DNA of 64,000 nt from the NCBI RefSeq assembly GCF_002332255.1, contig NZ_NRGW01000001.1, forward strand, positions 1,984,001 through 2,048,000, in the 5' to 3' direction. Below, piece by piece: positions 1-10,300 of the stretch. The notes under the pieces are model-generated. The model saw only the letters and a list, made by a program, of their open reading frames with translations. It had not been told where the DNA came from and made no database searches. The position numbers and the translations under genes are program-made. The first letter of the stretch is position 1; the number at the start of each line of letters is the position of its first letter. Source of the stretch: Halomonas sp. JB37 (GTDB lineage Bacteria > Pseudomonadota > Gammaproteobacteria > Pseudomonadales > Halomonadaceae).

Positions 1-720
1 GCGGTCAATCACGTGTCTAATGCGTTTGGGACCATTAATCCCGTGCAGGAAATGGCCGCATTAGCGCATCAGTATGGCGCGCTCATTTTAATTGACGGTG
101 CCCAGGCAGCGCCTCATCAAGTCGTCGATGTGCAGGCGATCGATGCCGATTTCTATGCGTTTTCGGGCCACAAAGTCTATGGGCCAACTGGCGTAGGCGT
201 ATTGTACGGTAAGCAGGCGCTCCTGGAAGCCATGCCTCCTTGGCAGGGCGGTGGTGAGATGATTCAATCCGTCTCGTTTGATGCGGGTACCACCTTTGCC
301 GCTATTCCGCATAAATTTGAAGCGGGTACGCCGGCTATTGCTGAAGTCATCGCCCTTGGCAAGGCGCTGGAGTGGGTTGAGAGCGTTGGCATCACGGCCA
401 TTGGCGCGTGGGAAGGGCGACTTCTCGATCACGCTACGCAAGCAGTTAGCTGTATCGATGGGCTGCGTATTTTAGGCACTGCGCCTCAAAAAGCCGGCGT
501 GCTTTCGTTTGTAGTCGACGGCGCACACTCCCAAGATATTGGCCTGCTGATTGACCAGCTGGGTGTCGCTATTCGTACGGGGCATCACTGTGCGCAGCCG
601 TTGCTCGCCCATTTTGGCGTTGACGCTACCTGTCGTGCATCATTTGCTGCGTATAATACGCTCGAAGAAGTGGATCACTTTATTGAAGCACTCAACCGTG
701 TCATTGGTATGGTGCGTTAA
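1..720 (+). CDS. sufS: Cysteine desulfurase SufS, C-terminal part (5' end cut by window)
   Basis: PLP-dependent class V aminotransferase fold enzyme that takes sulfur from L-cysteine as a persulfide for Fe-S cluster assembly by the SUF machinery. The frame is open from base 1, so the N-terminal portion lies outside. Visible are HVSNAFGTINPV near the start, the PLP lysine in SGHKVYGPTG (fragment residue 58) and the catalytic cysteine in RTGHHCAQPL (fragment residue 197), both at family positions. sufT follows 22 bases downstream on the same strand, as expected at the end of a suf operon. CsdA is a close paralogue; the SufT neighbour favours SufS. Confidence 0.93.
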   Translation, partial: AVNHVSNAFGTINPVQEMAALAHQYGALILIDGAQAAPHQVVDVQAIDADFYAFSGHKVYGPTGVGVLYGKQALLEAMPPWQGGGEMIQSVSFDAGTTFAAIPHKFEAGTPAIAEVIALGKALEWVESVGITAIGAWEGRLLDHATQAVSCIDGLRILGTAPQKAGVLSFVVDGAHSQDIGLLIDQLGVAIRTGHHCAQPLLAHFGVDATCRASFAAYNTLEEVDHFIEALNRVIGMVR

Positions 721-742
721 GGCCAGTTCTTTAAGGATAGTT

Positions 743-1312
743 ATGGATCTTGAGCAAGTCGCGAGTCTCGAACGAGGCCAACAGCTACCGCTACAGCGTG
801 ATGTGGATGCTATTGCCATACCGTTTGGTAAAACGGAAACGCTGGCCGAAGATAGCATTGTGAGCGTAATGCAAGCGAAAGGCAGCTCGGTGAGCGTCGG
901 TTTTGAGGGGCGTCTCTATCTGGTCGAAGGGCGCAATTTAGACGCCTTAGGTCTTGAGGCATTGCCGCGCCCGACGCTGCCAGAAACAGCGTCTGAGGAA
1001 GAGATCGAGCAATTTGTGTGGGATCAGCTGCGCACCTGTTTCGACCCCGAAATTCCCGTTAATATCGTTGATTTAGGGCTGGTTTATGGATGCCGTATTG
1101 ATCGGCTAATCAGTGGCGAACGCATTGCCACTATCCGCATGACGTTGACTGCTCCCGGCTGTGGTATGGGGGATGTGATTGCGGCAGACGCGAGAAATAA
1201 AATTCTTGGCGCACCGCAGATTAGCAAAGTGCACACTGAGATTGTCTTCAGCCCTCCTTGGAGCCGTGACATGATGAGTGACGAGGCCAAGCTTGAACTC
1301 GGCATGTTTTAA
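743..1312 (+). CDS. sufT: SufT-like Fe-S assembly factor (DUF59/MIP18 family)
   Basis: Predicted 189-residue protein of the SufT group, an auxiliary factor for maturing Fe-S proteins. The C-terminal half is the MIP18/DUF59 domain: DPEIPVNIVDLG at residues 101-112 and TLTAPGCGMGD with the conserved cysteine at 140. The N-terminal 90 residues are the SufT-specific extension. The frame is open much further upstream, but the ATG at 743 preceded by AAGGATAG and just after the sufS stop is the sensible start. Adjacent to sufS in the same direction, so probably the last gene of the suf operon. Confidence 0.88.
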   Translation: MDLEQVASLERGQQLPLQRDVDAIAIPFGKTETLAEDSIVSVMQAKGSSVSVGFEGRLYLVEGRNLDALGLEALPRPTLPETASEEEIEQFVWDQLRTCFDPEIPVNIVDLGLVYGCRIDRLISGERIATIRMTLTAPGCGMGDVIAADARNKILGAPQISKVHTEIVFSPPWSRDMMSDEAKLELGMF

Positions 1313-1330
1313 TTTCGGCTGGGGCGCTGG

Positions 1331-2065
1331 ATGTATAACGCGGTTTTGAAAGGGATTAAGCGCTTATTAATGTCGCTAGGAGCACTTTTGCTGCTGGCGG
1401 CGTTGCTGTTTATAGCCGGTAATTTATGGGTAGTCGCCACCACCGCCGCTTATATTGAGCAGCAGCCCTTGCAGTGCCGTGCCGACAAAGTGGGCATTGT
1501 GTTTGGTACGTCTCACTGGACGCGCAGCGGCGTGCGTAACCCTCATTTTCATGCGCGCATGCGCACCGCTGCCGCGTTAATTGAACAGTCTCAGGTTGAG
1601 CACCTGCTGTTGTCAGGTGATAATCGCACCAAGGCCTATAATGAGCCGCGAGCAATGTGGCGCGATCTTCATCGGCGCGGCGTCGCGGCCGAACGGCTTA
1701 CCATGGATTTTGCAGGCTTTAGTACCTATGACACGCTGGCGCGTGCGCGAGATGTGTTTCAGTTAGATGAAGCGTTGTTGATTACCCAAAGCTGGCATCT
1801 ACCGAGGGCCGTGTTTATTGGTCGTGCACTTGGGATGGATGTGGCTGGGTGTGTGGCCGATGATCCAACGGCAGGGGTTGAGTGGGGTTTGAAGGTGCGT
1901 GAGTGGGCGGCGCGTGTGGCCACCCTAGGAGATCTTTATATTTGGAACAGGCAGCCGTATTTTCTGGGATCGCCGGAGCCCATTAGATTGCCAAAGAGGA
2001 CGCTAATAGACCTCATCGCGCCCTCGCTAGACAAGCGCTTAATTAGCCCTAGTCCCAAACCTTAG
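1331..2065 (+). CDS. SanA/YdcF-type DUF218 envelope protein
   Basis: 244 residues with an N-terminal membrane anchor (about residues 13-36, strongly hydrophobic) followed by a periplasmic DUF218 domain. Family features seen are GIVFGTSHW, LLLSGDNRTKAYNEPRAM, and ALLITQSWHLPRAVFI, where the Ser-Trp-His-Arg cluster is typical. SanA of E. coli is linked to envelope barrier function; the biochemical activity of the family is not firmly established. It starts 19 bases after sufT and may be co-transcribed. Its stop overlaps the stop of the convergent gene by 4 bases. Confidence 0.85.
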   Translation: MYNAVLKGIKRLLMSLGALLLLAALLFIAGNLWVVATTAAYIEQQPLQCRADKVGIVFGTSHWTRSGVRNPHFHARMRTAAALIEQSQVEHLLLSGDNRTKAYNEPRAMWRDLHRRGVAAERLTMDFAGFSTYDTLARARDVFQLDEALLITQSWHLPRAVFIGRALGMDVAGCVADDPTAGVEWGLKVREWAARVATLGDLYIWNRQPYFLGSPEPIRLPKRTLIDLIAPSLDKRLISPSPKP

Positions 2066-2508
2066 CGGTGCGTTTTCCGCTTTTGCAGCGCATACAACTC
2101 GCGAATCAGTTTACGACATCCTTGCATGGCCTCATCAACCACGGGTTCGATTGGGTCAGGTAGCGGATGGGTAAAGAGTGAGGAGAGCGCCTGCATCAAT
2201 ACTCGCTCTTGCTCTAATAGCTCATTGATCAATACCTGACTATCGTTGCCAACAAAGCTCTTCAGGCGGCTCCAGAGCCACAGAAAATCATCGCGTTCAA
2301 CGTCCGCATCACGCGGCAGCATTTTTAAATGCGCACGGGCAAGATCCTGCAGTTTGCGCATTTGCTTTAGCCGCGCAGTATAGTGCGGCTTTAAAGCATC
2401 GCGCAGTGATGGGCGCAGGCGTTCGATATTATCTTGGAAATAATCAATGCTATCGGCCAGCGCTTCCAATACGCTGTCCATCGCCACTTGGCGATTATCG
2501 AGAAACAT
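2062..2508 (-). CDS. Hypothetical all-helical protein
   Basis: 148 residues, no signal peptide or membrane segment. The sequence is rich in Leu, Glu, Arg and Asp with heptad-like spacing through residues 8-60 and 85-145, suggesting a helical bundle. I do not recognise the family with certainty; a ferritin-like bundle of the DUF2383 kind is possible but unsupported by clear metal ligands. The gene is separate from rimK (87-base gap) and points the same way, so it could be read through from the rimK transcript. The stop codon overlaps that of the SanA-like gene. Confidence 0.7.
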   Translation of the reverse strand: MFLDNRQVAMDSVLEALADSIDYFQDNIERLRPSLRDALKPHYTARLKQMRKLQDLARAHLKMLPRDADVERDDFLWLWSRLKSFVGNDSQVLINELLEQERVLMQALSSLFTHPLPDPIEPVVDEAMQGCRKLIRELYALQKRKTHR

Positions 2509-2541
2509 GAGCGTCTACCTCCTTCGGTGACGCCGATTGTG

Positions 2542-2568
2542 GGGGTGGCAGCGATGATTTGCCACCCC
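2542..2568. repeat. Hairpin between rimK and the downstream gene
   Basis: GGGGTGGCA (2542-2550) and TGCCACCCC (2560-2568) form a perfect 9-bp stem with a 9-base loop. It lies just past the 3' end of rimK. On the rimK strand no U-run follows the stem, so it is a partial terminator or an mRNA 3'-end structure rather than a canonical terminator. Confidence 0.5.
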
Positions 2569-2595
2569 AAAACGGATTATTTTTGAATTTCCACC

Positions 2596-3504
2596 TTAGC
2601 CTTTAGGCTTTGGGGGGGCTTTACGTGCTGGAACTGCATTTTTTTCAATATGCTCAATGATCATTCCCGCAATATCTTTGCCGGTAGCGTTCTCAATACC
2701 CTGCAATCCGGGCGAAGAGTTAACTTCCATAATCACCGGGCCGTGGTTTGAACGCAGTAAGTCAACGCCCGCCACTCGCAGCCCCATGGCTTTTGCGGCG
2801 CGGATAGCGGTCGAGCGTTCTTCCGGGGTAATCCGAATGACGCTGGCGGTGCCGCCGCGGTGCAGATTAGAACGAAACTCGCCTTCCGCCGCTTGGCGTT
2901 TCATGGTCGCTACGACTTTATCGCCGATCACGAAGCAGCGAATGTCTGCGCCGCGTGCTTCCTTGATGTACTCCTGCACCATGATATTAGCTTTCATGCC
3001 CATGAAAGCTTGAATGACCGATTCAGCGGCTTGGTTGGTTTCAGCGAGTACCACGCCAATGCCCTGGGTGCCTTCGAGCAATTTAATCACCAGCGGCGCG
3101 CCTTTCACCATGGTGATTAAGTCAGGAATGTCATCAGGTGAGTGCGCAAAGCCAGTAATTGGCAAGCCCAGCCCTTTACGCGACAACAGCTGAAGTGAGC
3201 GCAGCTTATCGCGCGAGCGAGTAATCGAGACGTTATCGTTAATAACGTAAGTGCCCATCATTTCAAACTGGCGTAGCACCGCGCAGCCGTAAAAGGTCAC
3301 CGATGAACCGATGCGAGGTATCACCGCATCAAACGGTTCGATCTCTTCGCCTTTATAGTGAATAGAAGGGTGATGCGAGGTAATGCTCATATAGCAGCGT
3401 AGCGTGTCCACTACGCGTGCGGTATGCCCACGCTGCTCTGCGGCTTCAATGAGACGGCGGGTCGAATACAGATTGCGATTGCGCGAAAGCAGGGCGATAT
3501 GCAT
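2596..3504 (-). CDS. rimK: RimK, ribosomal protein S6 L-glutamate ligase
   Basis: 302-residue ATP-grasp ligase that adds glutamate residues to the C terminus of ribosomal protein S6. It opens with [18 protein letters not shown] and contains the ATP-grasp elements [20 protein letters not shown], the [13 protein letters not shown] loop, and the Mg-binding end [15 protein letters not shown]. Length matches RimK of E. coli (300). The upstream neighbour in the same direction is a RimK-associated zinc-protease-like gene; this pairing is widespread in gammaproteobacteria. Confidence 0.95.
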   Translation of the reverse strand: MHIALLSRNRNLYSTRRLIEAAEQRGHTARVVDTLRCYMSITSHHPSIHYKGEEIEPFDAVIPRIGSSVTFYGCAVLRQFEMMGTYVINDNVSITRSRDKLRSLQLLSRKGLGLPITGFAHSPDDIPDLITMVKGAPLVIKLLEGTQGIGVVLAETNQAAESVIQAFMGMKANIMVQEYIKEARGADIRCFVIGDKVVATMKRQAAEGEFRSNLHRGGTASVIRITPEERSTAIRAAKAMGLRVAGVDLLRSNHGPVIMEVNSSPGLQGIENATGKDIAGMIIEHIEKNAVPARKAPPKPKG

Positions 3505-3538
3505 GTAAAAACTCCGGGCTAAAGGCGACTAAAAAAAT

Positions 3539-3979
3539 TTAGGGCTCACCGTGCAAAAACGCGGCGCCAGGTGCAACTAACAGGCGGCGCATGGCGCGGC
3601 GTCCTAGCAGCATGGGGTGGCGCATATTGCTGCGGTCAGTCAGGGTTAGTTCAACGGGGAAATTCAAATCGCCCATTTGCATAGGCGTGCGAATAACATA
3701 GCGCCATTCGCTATGACCGTTGGAACTGGTGATCCGGCGTCTATCGTGCAGATGTAACTGATAGCGGTGAGCAGGCGTTGTTGGCCCGCCACTATGGGTT
3801 ATAAAGCTGACCCACAGCTGGCCATGCTCATCTTCATGAGTCTCAATTTCTTCTGCATGCAGGGCGGACGTGCGTGCCCCTGTATCTGCTTTGCAGCATA
3901 GATGAAGGCCTAGTTCCGGCAGCGTCACCATTTCACGGCGACCAATGACCGCCTTAGCCTGATAGGGTAATTCCTTCAC
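3539..3979 (-). CDS. RimK-associated ATP-dependent zinc protease-like protein (PF05618)
   Basis: 146-residue small protein with the retropepsin-like core of the family: KAVIGRREMVTLPELGL at the start, then CKADTGARTSALHA, whose Asp-Thr-Gly is the aspartic-protease-type motif, and a later LGRRAMRR. Proteins of this family are usually called ATP-dependent zinc proteases and sit next to rimK, possibly acting on glutamylated S6 tails; the function is inferred from association. Here it lies 34 bases upstream of rimK in the same direction, so the two are likely co-transcribed. Confidence 0.85.
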   Translation of the reverse strand: MKELPYQAKAVIGRREMVTLPELGLHLCCKADTGARTSALHAEEIETHEDEHGQLWVSFITHSGGPTTPAHRYQLHLHDRRRITSSNGHSEWRYVIRTPMQMGDLNFPVELTLTDRSNMRHPMLLGRRAMRRLLVAPGAAFLHGEP

Positions 3980-4015
3980 GGCTCACTCCTTGAAAATATA
4001 ACAGACTGCATCAAA

Positions 4016-5053
4016 TCAAGCGTTCCTGTGTGGCGTCATGATGGCTAAGCGACGTTGAATAGCAGAGCTCGCTGGCGCATCTCGCAACGCCATCATGACG
4101 GGCAAACGCAGCCGCGGTATTAGTGCAATGTCTCGCACTACCGCCGCAAAGTCAGTACGTTCGTCTTCCGCTAGGCGCTGCAGAAAAAGTGGCAGGCGCT
4201 GGGCGTCTTCAAGATGCTGCCAGCCACGGCCAGCGATTGCTGCCAGCACATCCGGTCCACAGGCGGCGATATCGCTCAATATGCTCGAGTACCAATTGCC
4301 AGCTTCAGGCGCACTAGCCGTGCCCACGGCACGCAAACAGGCACACAGTGTTTCTATATCACCCATTTGGGCGGCTGTTTCACCGCGTCTGTGTAACGCA
4401 GAAACTAACGTGTCTGGAAATGCCCTATGCTCTAAACAGTAGCACAGGGTGTGAATAACGGCGGTAGGCAGTGACTCAAATAGTTGTGCTAGCGATGCGC
4501 TCTCATGTGCTTGCATACGAACAATATAATCAGCGATTCCCTGCAGTCCCAATGACTGCCAGTCAATCATTTGTTGACCGCTAAAATAAGCCTCAACGGG
4601 TTCGAAATGTTGGCTTGCAGATAGCCCCATATCGCTCGTGGCGCGCGCATTAAGCATTGCTTGAAAGGTGATGTTAGGCGTGAAGGCGAGGGGATTATCC
4701 TTCATTAAATGATCCACGTCTGCAGTTTCTTCACGACCTACTTGCGATACATTACGACCTAATGTCTCCAGCAGTCGATTTAAAAATGCATCGCGCTGAG
4801 CGGGTGCCAGCAGGCCTTGCTCATCCAGCGGCAGGGCTAAAAACCAAATCGCAGGCTCAGGCATATCGCCCAGGCGAAATACAATGGCCACTCGCGCCTG
4901 TCCTTGCCAAGGTTCCGCCCACGCTATTTCGCCCCGCTCAAATACGGCGAGTGATTCCCGTGGGCAGGGAATAACACGGCGGCCCATATGATAGAGGGAG
5001 ACCTCCGCACCGCTACGGGTAAAAAACTCATCAAGCGTTTTAATTGGTTGCAT
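4016..5053 (-). CDS. DUF3549 family protein
   Basis: 345-residue soluble protein without signal peptide. The N-terminal segment MQPIKTLDEFFTRSGAEVSL and the motif RVIPCPRESLAVFERGE match the conserved start of DUF3549 proteins, which are single-copy genes of unknown role in Halomonas and Pseudomonas. The C-terminal half is helical and repeat-like, with regularly spaced Leu/Ala. It lies 36 bases upstream of the zinc-protease gene in the same direction, so a DUF3549-protease-rimK operon is plausible. Confidence 0.8.
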   Translation of the reverse strand: MQPIKTLDEFFTRSGAEVSLYHMGRRVIPCPRESLAVFERGEIAWAEPWQGQARVAIVFRLGDMPEPAIWFLALPLDEQGLLAPAQRDAFLNRLLETLGRNVSQVGREETADVDHLMKDNPLAFTPNITFQAMLNARATSDMGLSASQHFEPVEAYFSGQQMIDWQSLGLQGIADYIVRMQAHESASLAQLFESLPTAVIHTLCYCLEHRAFPDTLVSALHRRGETAAQMGDIETLCACLRAVGTASAPEAGNWYSSILSDIAACGPDVLAAIAGRGWQHLEDAQRLPLFLQRLAEDERTDFAAVVRDIALIPRLRLPVMMALRDAPASSAIQRRLAIMTPHRNA

Positions 5054-5358
5054 GACATCCTTCCGCTTTGCAAGACCGCACTCTACCTTGCTGATGTAAC
5101 ACTGTCAGCCGTAGCGGGTAATAAAAGGTAGTGGGTAATAAAGCATAGCGTTAATGACAGGGCGGTTAAAAATTAAACAACAAGGTGAAAGGTGCATGAG
5201 CGTTGAGGATGCGACACCTTTCCATAGTTTATCCACAGGCTCGTGCACGTTTTCTGTGGGTCTATGAGCCATGCCCAAAAGCGATGACCTGTGGTAAGCA
5301 AGCGTTTGAGTTGGGATAATTGCTAGATACACACTTTTACCACCTAACCAAGGTATTT
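5054..5358. other. Intergenic gap of 305 bases with divergent promoters
   Basis: This stretch separates two divergent genes and must hold promoters for both. I see one perfect DnaA-box-like 9-mer, TTATCCACA, at 5229-5237, but no cluster and no AT-rich unwinding region, so it is not an origin. No RNA gene or convincing small coding frame was seen. Confidence 0.5.
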
Positions 5359-5691
5359 ATGAGCACTTACCAGACGCTACAAACAGCGCTTCTTGAACTT
5401 GAAGCATCGATGAAAGCCGCTGACTTATGGCGTATGCCAACACCGGATGCTGACGCGCTGGCCAGCCAGCAGCCTTTTTGCATCGATACAATGTCGCTTC
5501 CTCAATGGATACGGTTCGTGTTTGTTGCGCGCTTGAATACGTTAATTGAAACAGGTGCTGCTATGCCGGCTAAATGCGAAGTGGCACCAGCGGTGGCGGC
5601 CTATTTGCTGCAGGAGAAAGTGCCTGCCCATCATTTAGTGCTGGTTGTTCGGGCAGTAGAAACGGTTGACCAGATAGTGACTGACAGCTGA
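5359..5691 (+). CDS. YqcC family protein (DUF446)
   Basis: 110-residue cytosolic protein. Family hallmarks are the early QTALLELEASMKAADLW, the PFCIDTMSLPQWIRFVFVARL block, and the C-terminal VRAVETVDQIV. YqcC proteins are small conserved gammaproteobacterial proteins, often next to the pseudouridine synthase truC, with no firm function. An upstream in-frame ATG at 5320 exists, but the ATG at 5359 has AAGGTATT before it and gives the usual family N terminus. The gene ends 26 bases before a hairpin terminator. Confidence 0.85.
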   Translation: MSTYQTLQTALLELEASMKAADLWRMPTPDADALASQQPFCIDTMSLPQWIRFVFVARLNTLIETGAAMPAKCEVAPAVAAYLLQEKVPAHHLVLVVRAVETVDQIVTDS

Positions 5692-5716
5692 TTTTGGCTG
5701 GCTAGACCTTGAAACG

Positions 5717-5746
5717 CACAAAGCCTGCCGAAAGGCAGGCTTTGTG
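5717..5746. terminator. Bidirectional hairpin between yqcC and putP
   Basis: CACAAAGCCTGCC (5717-5729) pairs perfectly with GGCAGGCTTTGTG (5734-5746) around a GAAA tetraloop. The stem ends in A/T pairs on both sides, which gives a short U-run for either strand, and it sits between convergent genes. Confidence 0.8.
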
Positions 5747-5786
5747 GACTACACAAGCATCATCAATTGACTGCACTCATACTGAA

Positions 5787-7277
5787 TTAACGTTCGATAT
5801 GCTGGTATTCACCGGCATCGGCAGTCACGCTGCTAACTACCAAAATGGCAATGAAGGAGGCGATGAAACCAGGGATAATCTCGTAAACGCCGGGGCCACC
5901 CATGAACTCCCCACTCCAGCCCAGCGAAATCCAGATCATCACGGTAAGAGCACCGACTATCATCCCCGCAATAGCACCGGCGCCATTGGTGCGCGACCAC
6001 ATCAGCGAGAGAATAATCAGCGGGCCAAATGCTGCGCCAAATCCTGCCCAAGCATTGCTCACTAATCCTAGCACTTGTGAGTCCGGGTCAGACGCAATAA
6101 CGGCCGCTACCAAACCCACTAGAACGACACTAATACGGCCTACGCCAACCGTTTGTTTCTCCGTTGCCTGCTTATTCAAAAACAGACGGTAGAAGTCTTC
6201 GGTGAGTGATGACGACGCCACCAGAAGCTGGCTAGAGATGGTGCTCATGATAGCGGCAAGCAGCGCTGCATAGAGAAAGCCGGTTACCAGCGGATGGAAC
6301 AGCAGGTTCGCCAGAATGATAAAGATCGTCTCCGGATCCTGGACGTCCATGCCATTGCGAATTGCATAGGCGCGGCCGAAGATACCTAGAGAAACGGCGC
6401 CGATCAGCGAGATGGCCATCCAGCTCATGCCAATGTTTCGAGCAGTCGGTACATCTTTCAGCGTTCGAATCGCCATGAAGCGCACGATAATATGCGGCTG
6501 CCCGAAATATCCCAGGCCCCATGTTACCGCAGACAGCCAGCCGATGAAGGTCAGTCCTTCGGTCCAAGACAGCAGGGTTGGGTCGACCTCGTTCAGTGTC
6601 TGTGACGCTTGGCTGAAGCCGCCGCCGCCTTCACCAAAGAGGACAACGGCTGGCATGATTACCAGTGCCAGCATCATGATGCAGCCCTGTACGAAGTCTG
6701 TCAGGCTTACGGCCAAGAACCCGCCGACGACGGTATAAGCCAGTACCACGCCTAGTGTGATAATGATGCCAACAGTGTAATCGCTTAGGCTGCCAATGCT
6801 GACAATGCCGGAAAACGCGCTTTCGAACAGTTTACCGCCGGCGACTAGGCCTGACGCAGTATAAACCGCGAAGAAAACGACGATAACGACAGCGGAAACC
6901 GTTCTTAACGACAGCGCCCGCGTTGGGAATCGATTTGCCAGGAAGGCTGGAATGGTGATTGCATTACCGTAGTGAACAGTCTGTTCACGCAGACGAGGTG
7001 CAACCAAAACCCAGTTGAAGAAGGCACCCACGAACAGGCCGATACCGATCCAGGCCGAGCCCAGTCCGGATACGAACATTGCGCCGGGCAAGCCCAGCAG
7101 CAGCCAGCCGCTCATGTCGGAAGCGCCGGCCGACAACGCCGCCACCTGGGGGCTAAGTGTTCGGCCGCCCAGAATATAATCTTCAGACGTGGACGTGGAT
7201 GTGCGCATAGCATAAAGCCCAATGCCGATCATAAGCGCAAAGTAAGCGGAAAGGCTGATCCAAACTCCAATAGCCAT
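5787..7277 (-). CDS. putP: Sodium/proline symporter PutP
   Basis: 496-residue integral membrane protein of the solute:sodium symporter family that imports L-proline with Na+. It begins WISLSAYFALMIGIGLYA, contains TSEDYILGGRTLSP, and about a dozen hydrophobic segments including the family signature around GGFLAVSLTDFVQG. Length equals E. coli PutP (502) within a few residues. It lies 71 bases downstream of putA in the same direction, so uptake and breakdown of proline are probably co-transcribed. In halophiles proline is also a compatible solute, so uptake may serve osmoprotection as well. Confidence 0.95.
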   Translation of the reverse strand: MAIGVWISLSAYFALMIGIGLYAMRTSTSTSEDYILGGRTLSPQVAALSAGASDMSGWLLLGLPGAMFVSGLGSAWIGIGLFVGAFFNWVLVAPRLREQTVHYGNAITIPAFLANRFPTRALSLRTVSAVVIVVFFAVYTASGLVAGGKLFESAFSGIVSIGSLSDYTVGIIITLGVVLAYTVVGGFLAVSLTDFVQGCIMMLALVIMPAVVLFGEGGGGFSQASQTLNEVDPTLLSWTEGLTFIGWLSAVTWGLGYFGQPHIIVRFMAIRTLKDVPTARNIGMSWMAISLIGAVSLGIFGRAYAIRNGMDVQDPETIFIILANLLFHPLVTGFLYAALLAAIMSTISSQLLVASSSLTEDFYRLFLNKQATEKQTVGVGRISVVLVGLVAAVIASDPDSQVLGLVSNAWAGFGAAFGPLIILSLMWSRTNGAGAIAGMIVGALTVMIWISLGWSGEFMGGPGVYEIIPGFIASFIAILVVSSVTADAGEYQHIER

Positions 7278-7348
7278 AAAACGTCTCCCTATTCTTAGTT
7301 CTGAGGCCGGATATAGCTCCGACAGGTTATTAGTATTGTATGAGCTGT

Positions 7349-10300
7349 TTACTCATCACCAAGCGCCAATAGCGACGCGTTCCCTCCTAAAGCTGCAGTA
7401 TTATTGGTAATCGTTTTCTCGGTCACAAAGCGCTGCAGGTAGTGGGGCCCACCGGCTTTGGGGCCTGTGCCCGATAGCCCTTGGCCACCAAATGGCTGAA
7501 CACCCACGACGGCACCGATGATATTACGATTAATATAAACATTACCGACGCGCATTTTCTGCGCTATTTCAGCGGCAAAAGACTCGTTTCGACTATGTAC
7601 ACCAAACGTTAAGCCATAGTTGCGGCCATTGATATCGTTAATGACTTTATCAATCTCGCTGGCTTTGTAACGCACAATATGTAGCACCGGCCCGAACTGC
7701 TCACGAGTAAGTGCATCAATGCTATCGATAGTGAACGCTACCGGCGCGACGAAAGTACCTTCTTGAGTATGCTCGGCAGCCATCGGCGTTTCCGCCACCA
7801 GGCGATTTTCAGCCTTTAGCTTTTCGATATGTTCCAGCAAACTTTTACGCGCATCTTCATCGATAACGGGGCCGACATCGGTACCCAAGTCACGAGGATC
7901 GCCAATGCGCAGCTCGTTCATTGCACCTTTAAGGATTTCAATCACTCGGTCAGCGACGTCATCCTGAAGATAGAGCACGCGCAACGCGGAGCAGCGCTGC
8001 CCGGCACTTTGAAACGCGGATTGCACCACATCAACCACAACCTGCTCAGGCAGGGCGGTGGAGTCGACAATCATCGCATTCATGCCGCCAGTTTCAGCAA
8101 TCAGCGTCGCCAACGGGGCATTTTCACGTGCCGCAAGGGCGCGGTTGATAATGTGAGCAGTGTCGGTGCCGCCGGTAAATACCACGCCAGTAATCCGTGG
8201 GTCGGAGGTCAACACGCTGCCTACGGTGGGGCCATCGCCGGGTAAAAGCTGCACAACGTCGCGGGGCATGCCGGCTTCGTAAAGCAGTTCAATGACACGA
8301 TGCGCGATAATCGAGGTTTGTTCCGCCGGTTTGGCTAGGACGGTATTACCCGATACTGCGGCCGCCACCACCTGACCGCAGAAGATCGCGACGGGGAAGT
8401 TCCAGGGACTGATAGCTGCGAATACGCCTTTGCCGCCGATGATTAGACGATTGGATTCACCGGTGGGGCCAGGTAGTACGGTGGCTTCGCCGAAATCTTC
8501 TTCAGCGCGCATAGCATAAAAGCGACAGAAATCGACGGCTTCTTTGATCTCATCGACGCCGTCGGTAAGCAGCTTACCGCCTTCCCGAGAGCACAGAGTC
8601 ATTAACTCCGGCATATGCTCTTCCATCAAATCGCCGAGGCGCCGCACAATGGCCGCGCGCTCAGCCACGGGCGTTGCATCCCAGCGGGGGAATGCTGCCC
8701 AGGCAGCGTCAAGGGCCTGGGTGGCCTGCTCTTTGCTAGTCCACTGTATACTGCCCACCGTTTGTCGGCGATCAAAAGGGCTGGTAACGCTATGGGTAAG
8801 GGTTGCATCATCGGCAACATCAAAGGCGAGCAGCGGCTTAGCCGGATACTGCTTGTCCATAAACGTAGCCATCTGTTCCATCAGCGGGTAGTAGTGACTG
8901 CGGATGTTGAGATTCACACCACGAGAGTTGAGCCGCTTGGGGCCGTAAATATCTTTAGGCAGCGGAATATTCATGTTGATCAAACTTTTTTGCTGACGCA
9001 GCGTTTCGATAGGATGCTGGCACAGCCACTCAACCGGAACATCAGGGTCCACTAGTTGATGGACAAACGACGAGTTAGCGCCGTTCTCAAGTAGGCGGCG
9101 CACCAAGTAAGGCAGCAGATCTTTATGTGCGCCTACCGGGGCGTAAATACGGCAGTAGGTGCCTTCAGGCGCCCGTTCCAGAGCGGCATCGTAGAGGGCT
9201 TCGCCCATTCCGTGCAGGCGTTGAAACTCAAACGGGCGGCTGTCGTCGTTGGCGAACTCTAAAATAGTCGTCACAGTGTGAGCGTTGTGAGTCGCGAACT
9301 GCGGGAAAATACGCCCGCGGGTATCGTTAGAAAGCAGGAACTGAGCGCAGGCGAGGTACGCTACATCGGTGCCTGCTTTACGGGTGAATACCGGGTAGCC
9401 GTCGACCCCCAGCTGCTGGGACTCTTTAATTTCGGTATCCCAGTAAGCGCCTTTGACTAGGCGCAGCGGAATTTCATCACCCTGTTGCTCGGCTAGCCGG
9501 TTGATATAGTGCAATACCGGCAGCGCACGTTTGGAGTACGCCTGAACCACCAGGCCGAAGTGCCCCCAGCCTTTGACCGCTTCACTTTCATAAACCGCGC
9601 GGAAAACTTCCATTGAAAGCTCTAGGCGATCCACTTCTTCGGCGTCGATAGTGACCGCCACTTCTAGCTCACGGGCTCTGCTAACCAGTTGGATAACGGT
9701 GTCGACGAGCTCGATGAGCACCTGCTCACGGCGGCCAAATTCATAGCGCGGATGTAGCGCCGAAAGCTTAATAGACACCGAGGGTGCCGGCGTTTTATCA
9801 CCTAAGGATTTACAGGTTTTGCCGACTTGTTCGATTGCACGAGCGTAATCATCCAAATAGCGTTTGGCATCATCGCGTGTGCGCGCAGCTTCGCCCAGCA
9901 TGTCGTAAGAATAGGTATAGCCTTTATTGAACAGCGGTTTTGAGCGCTTAAGGGCTTCATTGATATCCCGGCCCAGCACGAACTGTTTACCCATAATTTT
10001 CATCGCTTCGTACATTGCGCGGCGAATAACCGGCTCGCCCATGCGATTAACCATGCGATTGATGAAGCTGGCGGGCTGGCCCTCTTTAGGATGATCCATT
10101 TTGAGAACACGGCCGGTCATCAATAAGCCCCAGGTAGAGGCATTGACCATCCAAGAATCGCTTTTGCCCACGTGGGCTTGCCAGTCGGCAGGGCCCAGCT
10201 TGTCTTCAATCAATGCATCCGCCGTCGCCTTGTCGGGGATCCGCAGCATGGCTTCCGCTAGACACATCAGCATTAGCCCTTCGTGAGTGTCCAGGCTGTA

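Noticed and set aside
88..441. Long antisense frame opposite sufS, and similar antisense frames opposite rimK, putA, gap, zwf and fruB
   Set aside because: They mirror the codon bias of strongly conserved genes on the other strand and have no ribosome sites or family features.
5229..5237. Perfect DnaA-box 9-mer TTATCCACA
   Set aside because: Single copy, no neighbouring boxes, no dnaA/dnaN context and no AT-rich unwinding element; not an origin.
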